From NCBI GenBank assembly GCA_934281605.1, contig CAKQXD010000012.1:4851-68850 (forward strand): DNA of 64,000 bases. The letters run 5' to 3'. The position numbers and the translations under genes are program-made. Shown piece after piece: positions 1 to 8,159 of the stretch. A model generated the notes under the pieces. The model saw nothing but the letters and a program-made list of their open reading frames with translations. It did no database searches and was not told where the DNA came from. Source of the stretch: an uncultured Clostridia bacterium. GTDB lineage: Bacteria; Bacillota; Clostridia; Peptostreptococcales; Anaerovoracaceae. Position 1 is the stretch's first letter. Each line of letters starts with the position of its first letter.

Positions 1-78
1 CTCGCTGGAGATATCCTCCTCCAGGGCCATGCGGATCAACTTGTCTGCATGTAGTTTTAACGTAATATCATTTTTCAT
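1..78 (-). CDS. nadC: Nicotinate-nucleotide pyrophosphorylase (quinolinate phosphoribosyltransferase), N-terminal fragment
   Basis: Only the first 26 codons are inside the window; the gene continues past the left edge. The ATG overlaps the nadB stop codon (TAATG). The visible N-terminus contains LIRMALEED followed by ISSE, which is how NadC proteins begin (a helix with an acidic LxEDxxxxD start). NadC converts quinolinate and PRPP to nicotinate mononucleotide, the third step after NadA and NadB. Assignment rests on this short match plus the operon position, so the family is likely but the rest of the gene is unseen. Confidence 0.8.
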   Translation of the reverse strand, partial: MKNDITLKLHADKLIRMALEEDISSE

Positions 79-1415
79 TATGCCGTCTCCTTTTTATCAC
101 GAACGATCGCATCCTGGATCTTTCTCTTGTTTTCATCCATATATCGTTCCATATCCTGATACGCCGTCAAATCCAGCCCGTACTGCTTTGCCAGCGCATC
201 CAGAGGTTCACTCAGATACTCTTCACAGCGCCCGGAAGCCTGCGGATCTGCCGCTCTCTTCGCCACGATATCCTTTGCAGCACTTTCTGCAAAGACCAGG
301 CTCTCCAGCAGCGAGTTGCTGGCCAGACGGTTGGCACCATGCACACCGTTGCAGCAGGTCTCTCCCGCCGCATACAGATGCCCCATGGAAGTATGACTGC
401 AAAGATCCACGTCAACGCCGCCCATAAAGTAATGCTGTGCCGGCACGACCGGGATCCAGTCTTTCGTAATATCATAGCCTTCTTCCAGACAGCGTTCATA
501 AATATGAGGAAAACGCGTCCGCACATCCAGATCCTTAATTGGCAGGAAGGACAGCCAGACGTGCTCCGTACCATCCTTTTCCATCTGCTTGAAAATCGCA
601 TTGGATACCACATCCCGCGGCAGCAGTTCATCCACGAACCGCTCTCCGTCCTTATTATACAGATGCGCGCCTTCGCCCCGCACCGATTCCGATATCAAAA
701 ATCTCCGCTCCTTGTTCCGGGAAAACAGGGTCGTCGGATGGATCTGCACGTAGCTGATGTTTTTCAGCCGGATCCCGTGACGGATGGAAATCGCCAGCGC
801 ATCGCCTGTCAGATGCGGAAAATTGGTGGAATTGTCGTAGATACCACCGATGCCGCCGCAGGCCCAGATCACATCATCTGCAAAGACTGCTTTCATCTGA
901 CCGCCGGCTGTTTTCAGTAAAATCCCGTCGCACCCTTCTTCGCCGCATAAAATATCCAGCATGGTCGTATGGGTCAGAATTTGGATATTTTCTCTCCGTT
1001 TCACCTGTGCCAGCAGCTTGCTGGTGATCTCCTCTCCCGTAATATCCTCGTGGAAGAGGATCCTGTTAGTGGAATGAGCACCCTCTCTCGTATAGAGCAG
1101 CTGCTGTTGTTCCCGCTCAAACTCCACGCCGTATTTGATCAGTTCATCGATGACCGGACGCGAGCTGCTGATCATAAAATCGACTGATTCCGGCCGGTTC
1201 TCATAATGCCCGGCACGCATAGTATCTTCATAAAAGCTGTCATAATCGCTGTCGTCCTTTTGCACGCAGATCCCGCCCTGGGCCAGGAAGGAATCACTTT
1301 CTTCCAGATCGCCCTTGGTGATCATCAGCACGTCCATGGTTTCAGACAGGTGCAGTGCTGCAAAGCATCCTGCCACACCGGTTCCCACAATGATTACATC
1401 GTATTTTTCTTTCAT
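78..1415 (-). CDS. nadB: L-aspartate oxidase
   Basis: FAD-dependent oxidation of L-aspartate to iminoaspartate, the substrate for NadA. The N-terminus has the dinucleotide-binding motif GTGVAG at about residues 10-15, then the AQGGI signature of the succinate dehydrogenase/fumarate reductase flavoprotein family, and further on ARG/His-rich catalytic segments including SVRGEGAH and GANRLASNSLLE. About 445 residues, shorter than the roughly 540-residue E. coli enzyme because the C-terminal helical domain is reduced. I prefer the ATG at 1415 over an in-frame TTG at 1421, since the GGAAGG ribosome site sits 11 bases before the ATG. It lies 20 bp after nadA and overlaps nadC by one base. In anaerobes fumarate rather than oxygen is the likely acceptor (family knowledge). 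Confidence 0.96.
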   Translation of the reverse strand: MKEKYDVIIVGTGVAGCFAALHLSETMDVLMITKGDLEESDSFLAQGGICVQKDDSDYDSFYEDTMRAGHYENRPESVDFMISSSRPVIDELIKYGVEFEREQQQLLYTREGAHSTNRILFHEDITGEEITSKLLAQVKRRENIQILTHTTMLDILCGEEGCDGILLKTAGGQMKAVFADDVIWACGGIGGIYDNSTNFPHLTGDALAISIRHGIRLKNISYVQIHPTTLFSRNKERRFLISESVRGEGAHLYNKDGERFVDELLPRDVVSNAIFKQMEKDGTEHVWLSFLPIKDLDVRTRFPHIYERCLEEGYDITKDWIPVVPAQHYFMGGVDVDLCSHTSMGHLYAAGETCCNGVHGANRLASNSLLESLVFAESAAKDIVAKRAADPQASGRCEEYLSEPLDALAKQYGLDLTAYQDMERYMDENKRKIQDAIVRDKKETA

Positions 1416-1435
1416 GACCAATAACGCCTTCCTTC

Positions 1436-2344
1436 TTATTTTGACAGTTCCAGCATCCGCTTCATCGGTGCATGGGCATCCCGAATCAGTTCAGCATCCA
1501 TTTCTACCTGCGTCTCTTCCTTTTCCAGAGAAGCGATGACCTTGTCCAGACTGATCTTCTTCATATTAGGGCAGATCTGCATATTGCCCGCCGTATAAAA
1601 CTTCTTGCCTGGATTTCTCTTCTGCAGTTCATGGAACACGCCCATCTCCGTGGAGATGATGAACTCCTTCGCATCACTTTCCGTCGCATAATTAATGATG
1701 CCGGATGTGCTTCCCACGTAATCGGCAAGCGCCGTCACCTCCGGTCTGCATTCCGGGTGCACCAGCACCAGTGCATCCGGCTTCGCCTCACGCGCTGCGA
1801 GGACCTGGTCCTTCCGTACATTGTGGTGCACATGACAGAAACCGTCGTTAAAGATAAAATTCTTTTCCGGAAGCTGATCTGCTATGTAATGAGCCAGATT
1901 CTGATCCGGGATAAAGAAGATATTCTGATTCGGAAGAGCCTTCACGATCTTTAAAGCATTGGACGACGTCACGCATACATCACTGGCCGCCTTCAACTCC
2001 GCTGTGGAGTTGACATAGCAGACGACTGCTACATCCTCGTATTCCTCCCGCACTTCTGCGATTCGCTCCGTGTCCGCCATATGAGCCATCGGACAGTCCG
2101 CATCCGCAGCAGGGAGCAGCACTTTCTTGCCTGTATTTAAAATCTTGGCACTTTCTCCCATAAAGGAGACGCCGCACAGCACGATGATCTCCGCATCCAC
2201 TTTTGTGGCCATTTCGCTGAGATAATAGGAATCGCCTACGTAATCAGCGGTATCCTGTACTTCGTCCGGCACATAATAATGAGCCATAATGACTGCATTC
2301 TTTTCTTTTTTTAATTCCTGAATTCTCTGGATTTTCGCTTCCAT
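1436..2344 (-). CDS. nadA: Quinolinate synthase
   Basis: Condenses iminoaspartate with dihydroxyacetone phosphate to quinolinate using a [4Fe-4S] cluster. 302 residues, the usual size. The three expected cluster cysteines are visible in VLCGVSFMGE (about residue 86), VHPECRPEV (about 198) and NMQICPNMKK (near the C-terminus). The MAHYYV segment near residue 20 is characteristic. The start ATG follows AAAGGAG at good spacing. First gene of the nadA-nadB-nadC operon; a strong sigma-A promoter and a palindrome lie directly upstream. Confidence 0.97.
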   Translation of the reverse strand: MEAKIQRIQELKKEKNAVIMAHYYVPDEVQDTADYVGDSYYLSEMATKVDAEIIVLCGVSFMGESAKILNTGKKVLLPAADADCPMAHMADTERIAEVREEYEDVAVVCYVNSTAELKAASDVCVTSSNALKIVKALPNQNIFFIPDQNLAHYIADQLPEKNFIFNDGFCHVHHNVRKDQVLAAREAKPDALVLVHPECRPEVTALADYVGSTSGIINYATESDAKEFIISTEMGVFHELQKRNPGKKFYTAGNMQICPNMKKISLDKVIASLEKEETQVEMDAELIRDAHAPMKRMLELSK

Positions 2345-2380
2345 GGTGATGAACTCCTTTACTCATGTCAAATTGTCTTG

Positions 2381-2409
2381 AGTATATCACCTTTTTTCAA
2401 TTTTGACAA
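2381..2409 (-). promoter_or_regulatory. Sigma-A promoter of the nad operon
   Basis: Read on the minus strand: TTGTCA (2404-2409), a 17-base spacer and TATACT (2381-2386), about 40 bases before the nadA ATG. Both hexamers are one mismatch from consensus. Confidence 0.85.
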
Positions 2410-2424
2410 GACTTATATCTTTAC

Positions 2425-2440
2425 TAGTGTCATGACACTA
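2425..2440. promoter_or_regulatory. Perfect 16-bp palindrome upstream of the nad promoter, candidate operator
   Basis: TAGTGTCATGACACTA is identical on both strands and ends 15 bp before the -35 box of nadA. Related half-sites TTGTC and GACAA recur in the -35 box and just downstream of the -10 box. In many Firmicutes the NAD operon is repressed by NiaR (YrxA). I cannot confirm that this is its site; the palindrome itself is certain. Confidence 0.55.
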
Positions 2441-2473
2441 TGCCGTCTGTAAAACCCTTTGCAGAAATCTTTG

Positions 2474-2514
2474 CAAAAAAACAGACGCTGCCCGATTTTC
2501 TCAGGAAACGTCTG
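2474..2514 (-). terminator. Intrinsic terminator after the nitroreductase gene
   Basis: On the minus strand CAGACG and CGTCTG (2482-2487 and 2509-2514) form the outer stem, with an inner CCTGA/TCGGG stem around a GAAAA loop, followed by seven T residues. It lies 18 bp after the stop of the nitroreductase gene. Confidence 0.88.
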
Positions 2515-2531
2515 GCGTTTTTCTCTATTTG

Positions 2532-3050
2532 CTACAGCTCCTCGACCATTTCTTCCAGCGGTCGATAGGTGTTGTGCAGTTCCTCGTTCGGTCTTGCTTT
2601 TTCGGACGGATAGCCCATCGGCAGCAGGCAGACCGGCTTGATTTCATCCGGCAGGCGGAACATCTTCGCCACTTCGTCCGCACGGAAACCTCTGACCCAT
2701 ACAGATCCGATGCCCAGCTCCCACGCTTCCAGCATCATATGGGTACAGACAATGCTGGCATCCATCTGACCAGAACTGAACCCGAAGTCCTGGCGGCTGT
2801 GCCACGCCTTGCGTTCATCGGCACATACCAGCAGAACCACCGGCGCATTGTAAGCATACTTGGTCAGAAAACGAATCTTCTCCAGCGCATCTTCACTCTT
2901 CAAAATATAGATTTTCTGCGGCTGAAAATTCAGTGCTGTCGGAGCCACCTGCCCAGCCTGCAGGATCTTCTGCATCTTTTCCTCTTCAATGGGCTGCTGA
3001 GAAAATGAGCGTACCGAATAACGTTCTTTTGCAAATTCTAAAAAGTCCAT
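2532..3050 (-). CDS. Nitroreductase family protein
   Basis: 172-residue FMN-dependent oxidoreductase of the nitroreductase fold. The N-terminal RYSVRSF segment (phosphate contact of FMN), the PTALNFQPQKIYIL segment and the C-terminal MGYPSEKARPN are typical. The physiological substrate cannot be read from the sequence. ATG preceded by GAAAGGAG. It is last in the run that starts with the 2-oxoacid oxidoreductase operon (22 bp behind the P-loop ATPase), so it may be co-transcribed with it. A second, different member of the family lies at 11395-11919. Confidence 0.88.
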   Translation of the reverse strand: MDFLEFAKERYSVRSFSQQPIEEEKMQKILQAGQVAPTALNFQPQKIYILKSEDALEKIRFLTKYAYNAPVVLLVCADERKAWHSRQDFGFSSGQMDASIVCTHMMLEAWELGIGSVWVRGFRADEVAKMFRLPDEIKPVCLLPMGYPSEKARPNEELHNTYRPLEEMVEEL

Positions 3051-3071
3051 AACCGATCTCCTTTCATCCGG

Positions 3072-3764
3072 TCATCCGACCGAGACATCCAGCCAGGACG
3101 GGCGCATCTGCAGCGTCATGGGAAAGATCCGAAACTCCGGATCGTTTTCCGTCCGCGCCTTCAGCTCGTCCAGCAGAGATGTGACACAGGTGCTGAACAC
3201 CACCGGAATACCGGTATTGCAAGTCAGCTCCTGACATAACTCATACCCTCTCAGTATATCATCTGTCGTGGTTTCTGTCAGCATATGCGTATTATTTACG
3301 ATACCCGTGATAGGCAGACCGATTTCCCCTTCGATATGGCGCAGGTGGAACAGAGCGCCTTCCAAAGTATCCGTCTCGAAACGATTGGCGTTGACCACCA
3401 GATACCGCTCCGTGCCCTCCGGCTCAAAATACTTGCGGAACTGGTTCATGATCCGCGCTCCGCTGTCGTTGCCGCCGATATCGGCTACCGTTGTGCAGCT
3501 TTCATCTTCCAGCGGCGTGCGGATCTTCGCCGTGATAGCCGGCAGATCTTCCGCGATGTCGAATCCGTATTCGTTAAAATAGATGGAAATGCCCATCTCC
3601 TCCAGCATCTTCTGCCGCTCCCGGCTTCGAAAATACGGGTTGGCGATGTCAAGATCCAGCAGTGCTGTTTTCTCCCCGTGCTGTTTCAGATACATGGCGT
3701 AGTTGACCGAAAACTCGGTCTTACCGCTCCCATAATGTCCCAGTACCGCGATAGCTTTTCCCAT
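3072..3764 (-). CDS. P-loop ATPase attached to the 2-oxoacid:ferredoxin oxidoreductase operon
   Basis: 230 residues with a Walker A motif GHYGSGKT at residues 9-16, a LLDLDIANPYFRS segment after it (deviant-Walker, MinD/ParA-like TxDxD region) and a TVADIGGNDSGA segment around residue 92 that probably corresponds to Walker B/switch. No other catalytic domain is visible. It begins four bases after the gamma subunit gene ends, so it is translationally tied to the oxidoreductase. A role in assembly, cluster loading or regulation of the complex is plausible but inferred from position only. No established function known to me. Confidence 0.75.
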   Translation of the reverse strand: MGKAIAVLGHYGSGKTEFSVNYAMYLKQHGEKTALLDLDIANPYFRSRERQKMLEEMGISIYFNEYGFDIAEDLPAITAKIRTPLEDESCTTVADIGGNDSGARIMNQFRKYFEPEGTERYLVVNANRFETDTLEGALFHLRHIEGEIGLPITGIVNNTHMLTETTTDDILRGYELCQELTCNTGIPVVFSTCVTSLLDELKARTENDPEFRIFPMTLQMRPSWLDVSVG

Positions 3765-3768
3765 AGCT

Positions 3769-4302
3769 CTAACCTTCCCAGGCTTCGATGGCCTTCATGT
3801 TTGGTTCGATCAGTTTGGCTTTTCTTCCCGTCATCAGCTTTTCAAAGGTCTTGCCCATGGTTTCTTTCTCTACGACACCTGTGATGCGCAGGATAGCCCC
3901 CAGCATGACCATATTGGCAGTCTTCTCATTGCCGATCTTGGATTCCGCCAGCCCGATGGTGTCCACGTAGTGAACATTGATGTCGTCCCGATCCACTTTC
4001 GTGTCGATGATGGAGGAGTTGATAAACAGATCTCCGCCCGGAACCAGCTGGTCGATATATTTTTCCAGGGAAACCTTGTTCATCGCCAGCAGCACATCAT
4101 AAGAGCTTGGCAGCGGCGAAGCGATGGGACGGTCGGAAACTACGACGGTACAGTTGGCAGTACCTCCACGCATTTCCGGGCCGTAGGAAGGCATCCAGGT
4201 CACTTCTTTTTCTTCATACATCGCACTGTATGCGATCATCTGGCCAATCAGCAGCACACCCTGTCCACCGAATCCTGCCAGCAGCATTCTCGTTGTCGCC
4301 AT
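3769..4302 (-). CDS. 2-oxoacid:ferredoxin oxidoreductase, gamma subunit
   Basis: 177 residues of the POR/KOR/VOR gamma family. The N-terminus LLAGFGGQGVLLIGQ is the family hallmark, followed by SYGPEMRGGTANCTVVVSD. Together with the alpha, beta and ferredoxin subunits it forms a CoA- and TPP-dependent complex that oxidatively decarboxylates a 2-oxoacid to the acyl-CoA and reduces ferredoxin. It starts one base after the beta subunit stop. The order delta-alpha-beta-gamma fits VOR (branched-chain) or KOR (2-oxoglutarate) enzymes, which sequence alone does not separate. Confidence 0.93.
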   Translation of the reverse strand: MATTRMLLAGFGGQGVLLIGQMIAYSAMYEEKEVTWMPSYGPEMRGGTANCTVVVSDRPIASPLPSSYDVLLAMNKVSLEKYIDQLVPGGDLFINSSIIDTKVDRDDINVHYVDTIGLAESKIGNEKTANMVMLGAILRITGVVEKETMGKTFEKLMTGRKAKLIEPNMKAIEAWEG

Positions 4303-4303
4303 G

Positions 4304-5050
4304 TTATTTTACCCCCTCTACAGATTTGAAATTCTTCACCGGATAGTACGGGATCATCTTGTCCTTGATGAAGTCCAGCGCACCCACCGGAGAAACGCCC
4401 CAGTTGGTCGGACAGGTGGACAGGAACTCTACGAAGGCAAAACCCAGCTTCTTTTCCTGTACTTCAAAGGCAGTTCGAATGGCTTTTTTCGCCTTCCGCA
4501 CTTCTGCAGGGGAGTGGAGGGAAACACGTTCCACGTAAACAGCACCATCGATGGTCGCCAGCATTTCGGAAATACGCAACGGCTTTCCTGCCTGCTCCAC
4601 AGTACGGCCTTCCACGCTTGTGGTCGTCTTCTGTCCGATGAGGGAAGTCGGAGCCATCTGTCCGCCCGTCATACCGAAGATGGCGTTGTTGATAAAGAAC
4701 GTGCAGAACTTCTCGCCTCTATGGGCTGCATGGATGATCTCTCCCGTTCCGATGGAGGCCAGGTCGCCGTCTCCCTGATATGTAAATACGTAAGAATTCG
4801 GATGAACTCTCTTGATGCCGGATGCTACGGCTGGAGCTCTTCCGTGCGGGGATTCCATCATGTCCACGTTCATGAACTGGTGCGCCACGATGGAGCATCC
4901 TACCGGTGAAACGCCGATGGCATTTCCCAGCGCACCCTTTTCTTCTAAAACTTCCATGATCAGTCTATGTGCAATTCCATGCGTGCAGCCCGGGCAGTAG
5001 CTCGTGGTCATTTCACGCATGCCTTTGGTAAATTCAAAAACAGGTTTCAT
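4304..5050 (-). CDS. 2-oxoacid:ferredoxin oxidoreductase, beta subunit (TPP-binding)
   Basis: 248 residues. YCPGCTHGIAHRL near residue 18 and GCSIVAHQF lead to the TPP/Mg site in YQGDGDLASIGTGEI (about residue 93) and NNAIFGMTGGQMAPT (about residue 125). This is the thiamine diphosphate-binding subunit of VOR/KOR-type complexes. Its start ATG directly abuts the alpha subunit stop, so the two are probably translationally coupled. It carries no extra ferredoxin domain, consistent with the separate small ferredoxin gene upstream. Confidence 0.95.
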   Translation of the reverse strand: MKPVFEFTKGMREMTTSYCPGCTHGIAHRLIMEVLEEKGALGNAIGVSPVGCSIVAHQFMNVDMMESPHGRAPAVASGIKRVHPNSYVFTYQGDGDLASIGTGEIIHAAHRGEKFCTFFINNAIFGMTGGQMAPTSLIGQKTTTSVEGRTVEQAGKPLRISEMLATIDGAVYVERVSLHSPAEVRKAKKAIRTAFEVQEKKLGFAFVEFLSTCPTNWGVSPVGALDFIKDKMIPYYPVKNFKSVEGVK

Positions 5051-6136
5051 CTATTTCCCTCCTCCCATCAGCGTCTTAGTTCTCTCTGCGATCTCAGCAG
5101 GGCTGAGCAGCATGCCGCCTACACGGTTGATAAGATCCACATGGTATCTTCCGTTAAGCGCCAGCTTCACATCATTGATCATCTGTCCCTGAGAAAGCTC
5201 TACGGAAATAACTTTTTTCACGTTGTCTCCCAGTTTTTCAAATGCCTGATCCGGGAACGGCCAGAGAGTCTTCGGACGGATCAGTCCAGTCTCAATGCCC
5301 TCTTCCTTCAGGATTTCCATTGCTTCTAAAACGACGCGGGCCGTCGAACCATAAGCTACGAAAACGACTTCTGCCTTGTCCAGGTTTCTCGCTTCGTATT
5401 CCGGCAGTTCACGCTGCGCTCTTTCGTACTTCGGCCAGTACTCCATGATCTCTTCTTCTAGAAGCTCCTGCTTCAGCTGCAAAGACTTGATGACGTTGCG
5501 GTCTCTCTGATCCTTGTGGCCTACCAGTGCCCATGGTTTTTTCTTCGGAATGTCTTCTTCCTTGGTATAACCCTTGTCTTCCGGCAGGATGACCGGCTCC
5601 ATCATCTGACCGATCATGCCGTCTACCGCGATGATGACCGGATTTCTGTATTCGTCAGCCACTTCGTAAGCCTTGCCGATCATATCCACCGCTTCCTGGA
5701 TGGAGCTCGGTGCATACACAATGATGTGATAGTCTCCGTTTCCTCCTCCACGGGTCACCTGATTATAGTCCGCCTGGGACGGCTGGATCGTACCGATTCC
5801 AGGGCCTCCCCTCATAACATTGAGCAGTACCAGCGGAAGCTGCACGGAACAGAAGATGGACATGCCCTCCTGCATCAGTGCAATACCCGGCGAAGAAGAA
5901 GACAGCAGCACTCTTCCGCCCGCCGCCGATGCGCCGTATGCCATATTGATGGCCGCCAGTTCACTCTCTGCCTGAATGAAAGAACCTCCCACCTTGGAAA
6001 GCTCTCTCGACATATATTCCGGAATCTCATTCTGCGGCGTGATCGGATAGCCGAAATAAAATCTGCATCCGCTACGGATCGCTGCGATCGCAAACGCCTC
6101 ATTCCCTTTCATTAATCTTTTTTCTGATGTACTCAT
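5051..6136 (-). CDS. vorB: 2-oxoacid:ferredoxin oxidoreductase, alpha subunit (VorB/KorA type)
   Basis: 361 residues from the ATG at 6136, which follows AGAAGGAG at seven bases. The reading frame stays open to 6214, but that extension would overlap the ferredoxin gene and lacks a ribosome site. Key segments are LMKGNEAFAIAAIRSGC, YPITPQNEIPEYMS and AESELAAINMAYGASAAG (the pyrimidine-domain TPP Glu), then GPGIGTIQPSQADYN and the C-terminal domain ending in SQGQMINDVKLALNG. This matches the VorB branch of the family, so branched-chain 2-oxoacids (3-methyl-2-oxobutanoate) are a reasonable guess, with other 2-oxoacids possible. Confidence 0.93.
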   Translation of the reverse strand: MSTSEKRLMKGNEAFAIAAIRSGCRFYFGYPITPQNEIPEYMSRELSKVGGSFIQAESELAAINMAYGASAAGGRVLLSSSSPGIALMQEGMSIFCSVQLPLVLLNVMRGGPGIGTIQPSQADYNQVTRGGGNGDYHIIVYAPSSIQEAVDMIGKAYEVADEYRNPVIIAVDGMIGQMMEPVILPEDKGYTKEEDIPKKKPWALVGHKDQRDRNVIKSLQLKQELLEEEIMEYWPKYERAQRELPEYEARNLDKAEVVFVAYGSTARVVLEAMEILKEEGIETGLIRPKTLWPFPDQAFEKLGDNVKKVISVELSQGQMINDVKLALNGRYHVDLINRVGGMLLSPAEIAERTKTLMGGGK

Positions 6137-6149
6137 TTCCTTGCTCCTT

Positions 6150-6368
6150 CTATTCAACCCTGTATATATTGATGGCACCGTCCGGGCACATGATGCCGCA
6201 GCTGGCGCATGCAATGCATTCTTCTTCCTTGGTAATGGTCACTGCATGATATCCATTGACATTCACTTCCGTATCGTCAATAGCTAATATATGTTTCGGA
6301 CAAACAGAAATGCAAAGTTCGCATCCCTTACATCTGTCTCTCTTGATCACGACTTTCGCCTTAGCCAA
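6150..6368 (-). CDS. 2 x [4Fe-4S] ferredoxin, delta subunit of the 2-oxoacid oxidoreductase
   Basis: 72 residues with two cluster motifs, CKGCELCISVCP (about residues 13-24) and CIACASCGIMCP (about 52-63). The start is a TTG at 6368 preceded by AAAGGAG nine bases upstream; no nearby ATG would keep the first motif. It is the first gene of the operon and accepts electrons from the TPP subunit for transfer to soluble ferredoxin. Confidence 0.93.
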   Translation of the reverse strand: MAKAKVVIKRDRCKGCELCISVCPKHILAIDDTEVNVNGYHAVTITKEEECIACASCGIMCPDGAINIYRVE

Positions 6369-6387
6369 CCCTACTCACTCCTTTACA

Positions 6388-6429
6388 ATTATACTTTTAC
6401 CTCAAAATTTGTCAGCATGAACTATTATA
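6388..6429 (-). promoter_or_regulatory. Probable promoter region of the 2-oxoacid oxidoreductase operon
   Basis: Two TATAAT hexamers are present on the minus strand, at 6424-6429 and at 6388-6393. The second has CTGACA (6410-6415) 16 bases upstream, but its start point would fall inside the ribosome-binding site, so the distal hexamer seems the more useful one even though its -35 is poor. Confidence 0.5.
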
Positions 6430-6453
6430 TACTATTTATTTTGCATTTGCGAC

Positions 6454-6500
6454 ACAAAAAAATAAAAAAAGAACCCCTTTGACAACATCTTGTCCAGGGG
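6454..6500 (-). terminator. Intrinsic terminator of the CoA-transferase gene
   Basis: CCCCT and AGGGG close a stem at 6474-6500 with an inner GGACAA/TTGTC stem and GATG loop, followed on the minus strand by a T-rich run (TTCTTTTTTTATTTTTTT). It separates the CoA-transferase from the oxidoreductase operon. Confidence 0.88.
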
Positions 6501-6574
6501 CGTCTTTTCTTTGTAAAATCAAACAAATTTTACAGGTAATTTTAATAGTTTTTTATACGATATCCTTGGGAGGG

Positions 6575-7918
6575 CTATCGTTTGTTAGACTTTCTCCAGA
6601 TTTTCTGCTTTTCCGCACTGCGAATCAGTTCTTCACGGAAGTCAGGGTGAGCGATGCTAATGAGCGCTTCAGCTCTCTGCCAGGTAGACATTCCCTTCAG
6701 ACACACCTTGCCGTATTCCGTTACGATATAATGAGCATTGGCTCTCGTATCGGTAACGATGGAACCTTCTGCCAGCGTCGGGCGGATACGCGAATGTACC
6801 GTACCGTCCTTTGAGGTAAAGGTGGAGGAACAGCAGACGAAACTCTTACCGCCGTTGGAAAGATACGCACCCATAACAAAGTCCAGCTGACCGCCAGCTC
6901 CGCTGATGTGTCTCGTTCCAGCACTCTCCGCATTGATCTGTCCATACAGATCCACATCAACGGCATTGTTGATGGAAATAAAGTTGTCGATGGACGCGAT
7001 TTTCTCAATGGAGTTGGTATAATCGATCGGTGCGCACATGCACTCCGGATTGTTATTGAGATAATCGTACATTTTCTGTGTTCCTGCTGCAAAGGCATAT
7101 ACCTGTCTACCCTTGTCCAGGCTCTTTTTTCTTCCTGTGATCTTGCCATTCATAGCTATATCTGCAAAGGCGTCGATATACATTTCAGTGTGCACACCCA
7201 GATCTTTCAGATCGGATTCTGCGATCATAGCGCCGACAGCGTTAGGCATTGCGCCGATGCCCATCTGCAGACAGGCGCCGTCCGGGATTTCCTCGATAAT
7301 CATTCTGGCAACCTGTTCATCTACTTCCGTTGCCGGTGCTCCCGCGCCCAGTTCTCCCATTGGAGGATTGTCACCTTCTACCACGTAATCCACCTGCGAA
7401 ATGTGGATTCCTTCTTCAAATCCACCCAGACAGCGCGGCATATTTTCGTTAACTTCCACGATCACCACATCTGCTACATCACAGATTGCCTGTATATGAG
7501 AAGCATTCGGACCGAAGTTGAAATAGCCGAACTGATCCATCGGTGTTACCTGGAACATGGCCACGTCCAAATGCTTGATATTCTGACGATAGTACTGCGG
7601 CAGCTCCGAAAAACGCATCGGACTGAAGAATGCGAATCCATCGTTGATGGCCCGCCGTTCGATCCCGCTCATATGCCAGGAATTCCACGTAAAATGATCT
7701 GCGGTATTTTCTACTTTAAAAATTTCCGGGGTCCACAGCAGGATACCGCCTCGAACCTTTACGTCCTCCAGCTCGTTCGCTCTTGCTGCCAGCGCCGCAT
7801 CCAGCGCTACCGGAGTCCCCGTCGTCCAGGCATAATCGACCCAGTCTCCGGATTTTACGACTTTGACCGCTTCCTCTGCAGTCACCAGTTTTTTCTTATA
7901 TTCCGTTTGATAGTCCAT
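6575..7918 (-). CDS. Butyryl-CoA:acetate CoA-transferase family protein
   Basis: 447 residues of the acetyl-CoA hydrolase/transferase (family I) group that includes butyryl-CoA:acetate and 4-hydroxybutyrate CoA-transferases. The segment LGVHTEMYIDAF (about residue 242) supplies the catalytic glutamate that carries CoA; GGQLDFVMGA and the VTEYG segment near the C-terminus are also typical. The N-terminus KLVTAEEAVKVVKSGDWVDY closely resembles gut butyrate producers' But enzymes. It would regenerate acetyl-CoA while releasing butyrate or a related acid. Single-gene unit with its own promoter and terminator. Start ATG follows TAGGAG. Exact acyl specificity is inferred, not shown. Confidence 0.88.
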   Translation of the reverse strand: MDYQTEYKKKLVTAEEAVKVVKSGDWVDYAWTTGTPVALDAALAARANELEDVKVRGGILLWTPEIFKVENTADHFTWNSWHMSGIERRAINDGFAFFSPMRFSELPQYYRQNIKHLDVAMFQVTPMDQFGYFNFGPNASHIQAICDVADVVIVEVNENMPRCLGGFEEGIHISQVDYVVEGDNPPMGELGAGAPATEVDEQVARMIIEEIPDGACLQMGIGAMPNAVGAMIAESDLKDLGVHTEMYIDAFADIAMNGKITGRKKSLDKGRQVYAFAAGTQKMYDYLNNNPECMCAPIDYTNSIEKIASIDNFISINNAVDVDLYGQINAESAGTRHISGAGGQLDFVMGAYLSNGGKSFVCCSSTFTSKDGTVHSRIRPTLAEGSIVTDTRANAHYIVTEYGKVCLKGMSTWQRAEALISIAHPDFREELIRSAEKQKIWRKSNKR

Positions 7919-7963
7919 CTAAAATCTCCTATAACACTAATCTTACACCTGAGTTCGTGTATT

Positions 7964-7993
7964 ATTCTATCACCAGCACCGCACCCGGGTCAA
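7964..7993 (-). promoter_or_regulatory. Sigma-A promoter of the CoA-transferase gene
   Basis: TTGACC (7988-7993), an 18-base spacer and TAGAAT (7964-7969) on the minus strand, about 45 bases before the start codon. Confidence 0.78.
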
Positions 7994-8159
7994 TGCAAAA
8001 TTGGATAAAAATGGTACAGTGACTGGATGGTTCCAATTCTGAGCACCCTGTATTTTCCAGCGTTTTCTTTTGCTTTTTGCAAAGTCTCCCAAAACAGAGG
8101 CTTTGCGCCACCTTCTGTGAGAAACCTTTTTTCCATCATATAAAACAGGAGGTTTTTTC

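Noticed and set aside
6137..6214. N-terminal extension of the alpha subunit gene
   Set aside because: Would overlap the ferredoxin gene; a strong ribosome site and typical N-terminus are at 6136.
8078..8112. Terminator between the CoA-transferase and glycosyltransferase
   Set aside because: GCAAAG/CTTTGC with inner CTC/GAG can pair but no T run follows on either strand and no gene ends here.
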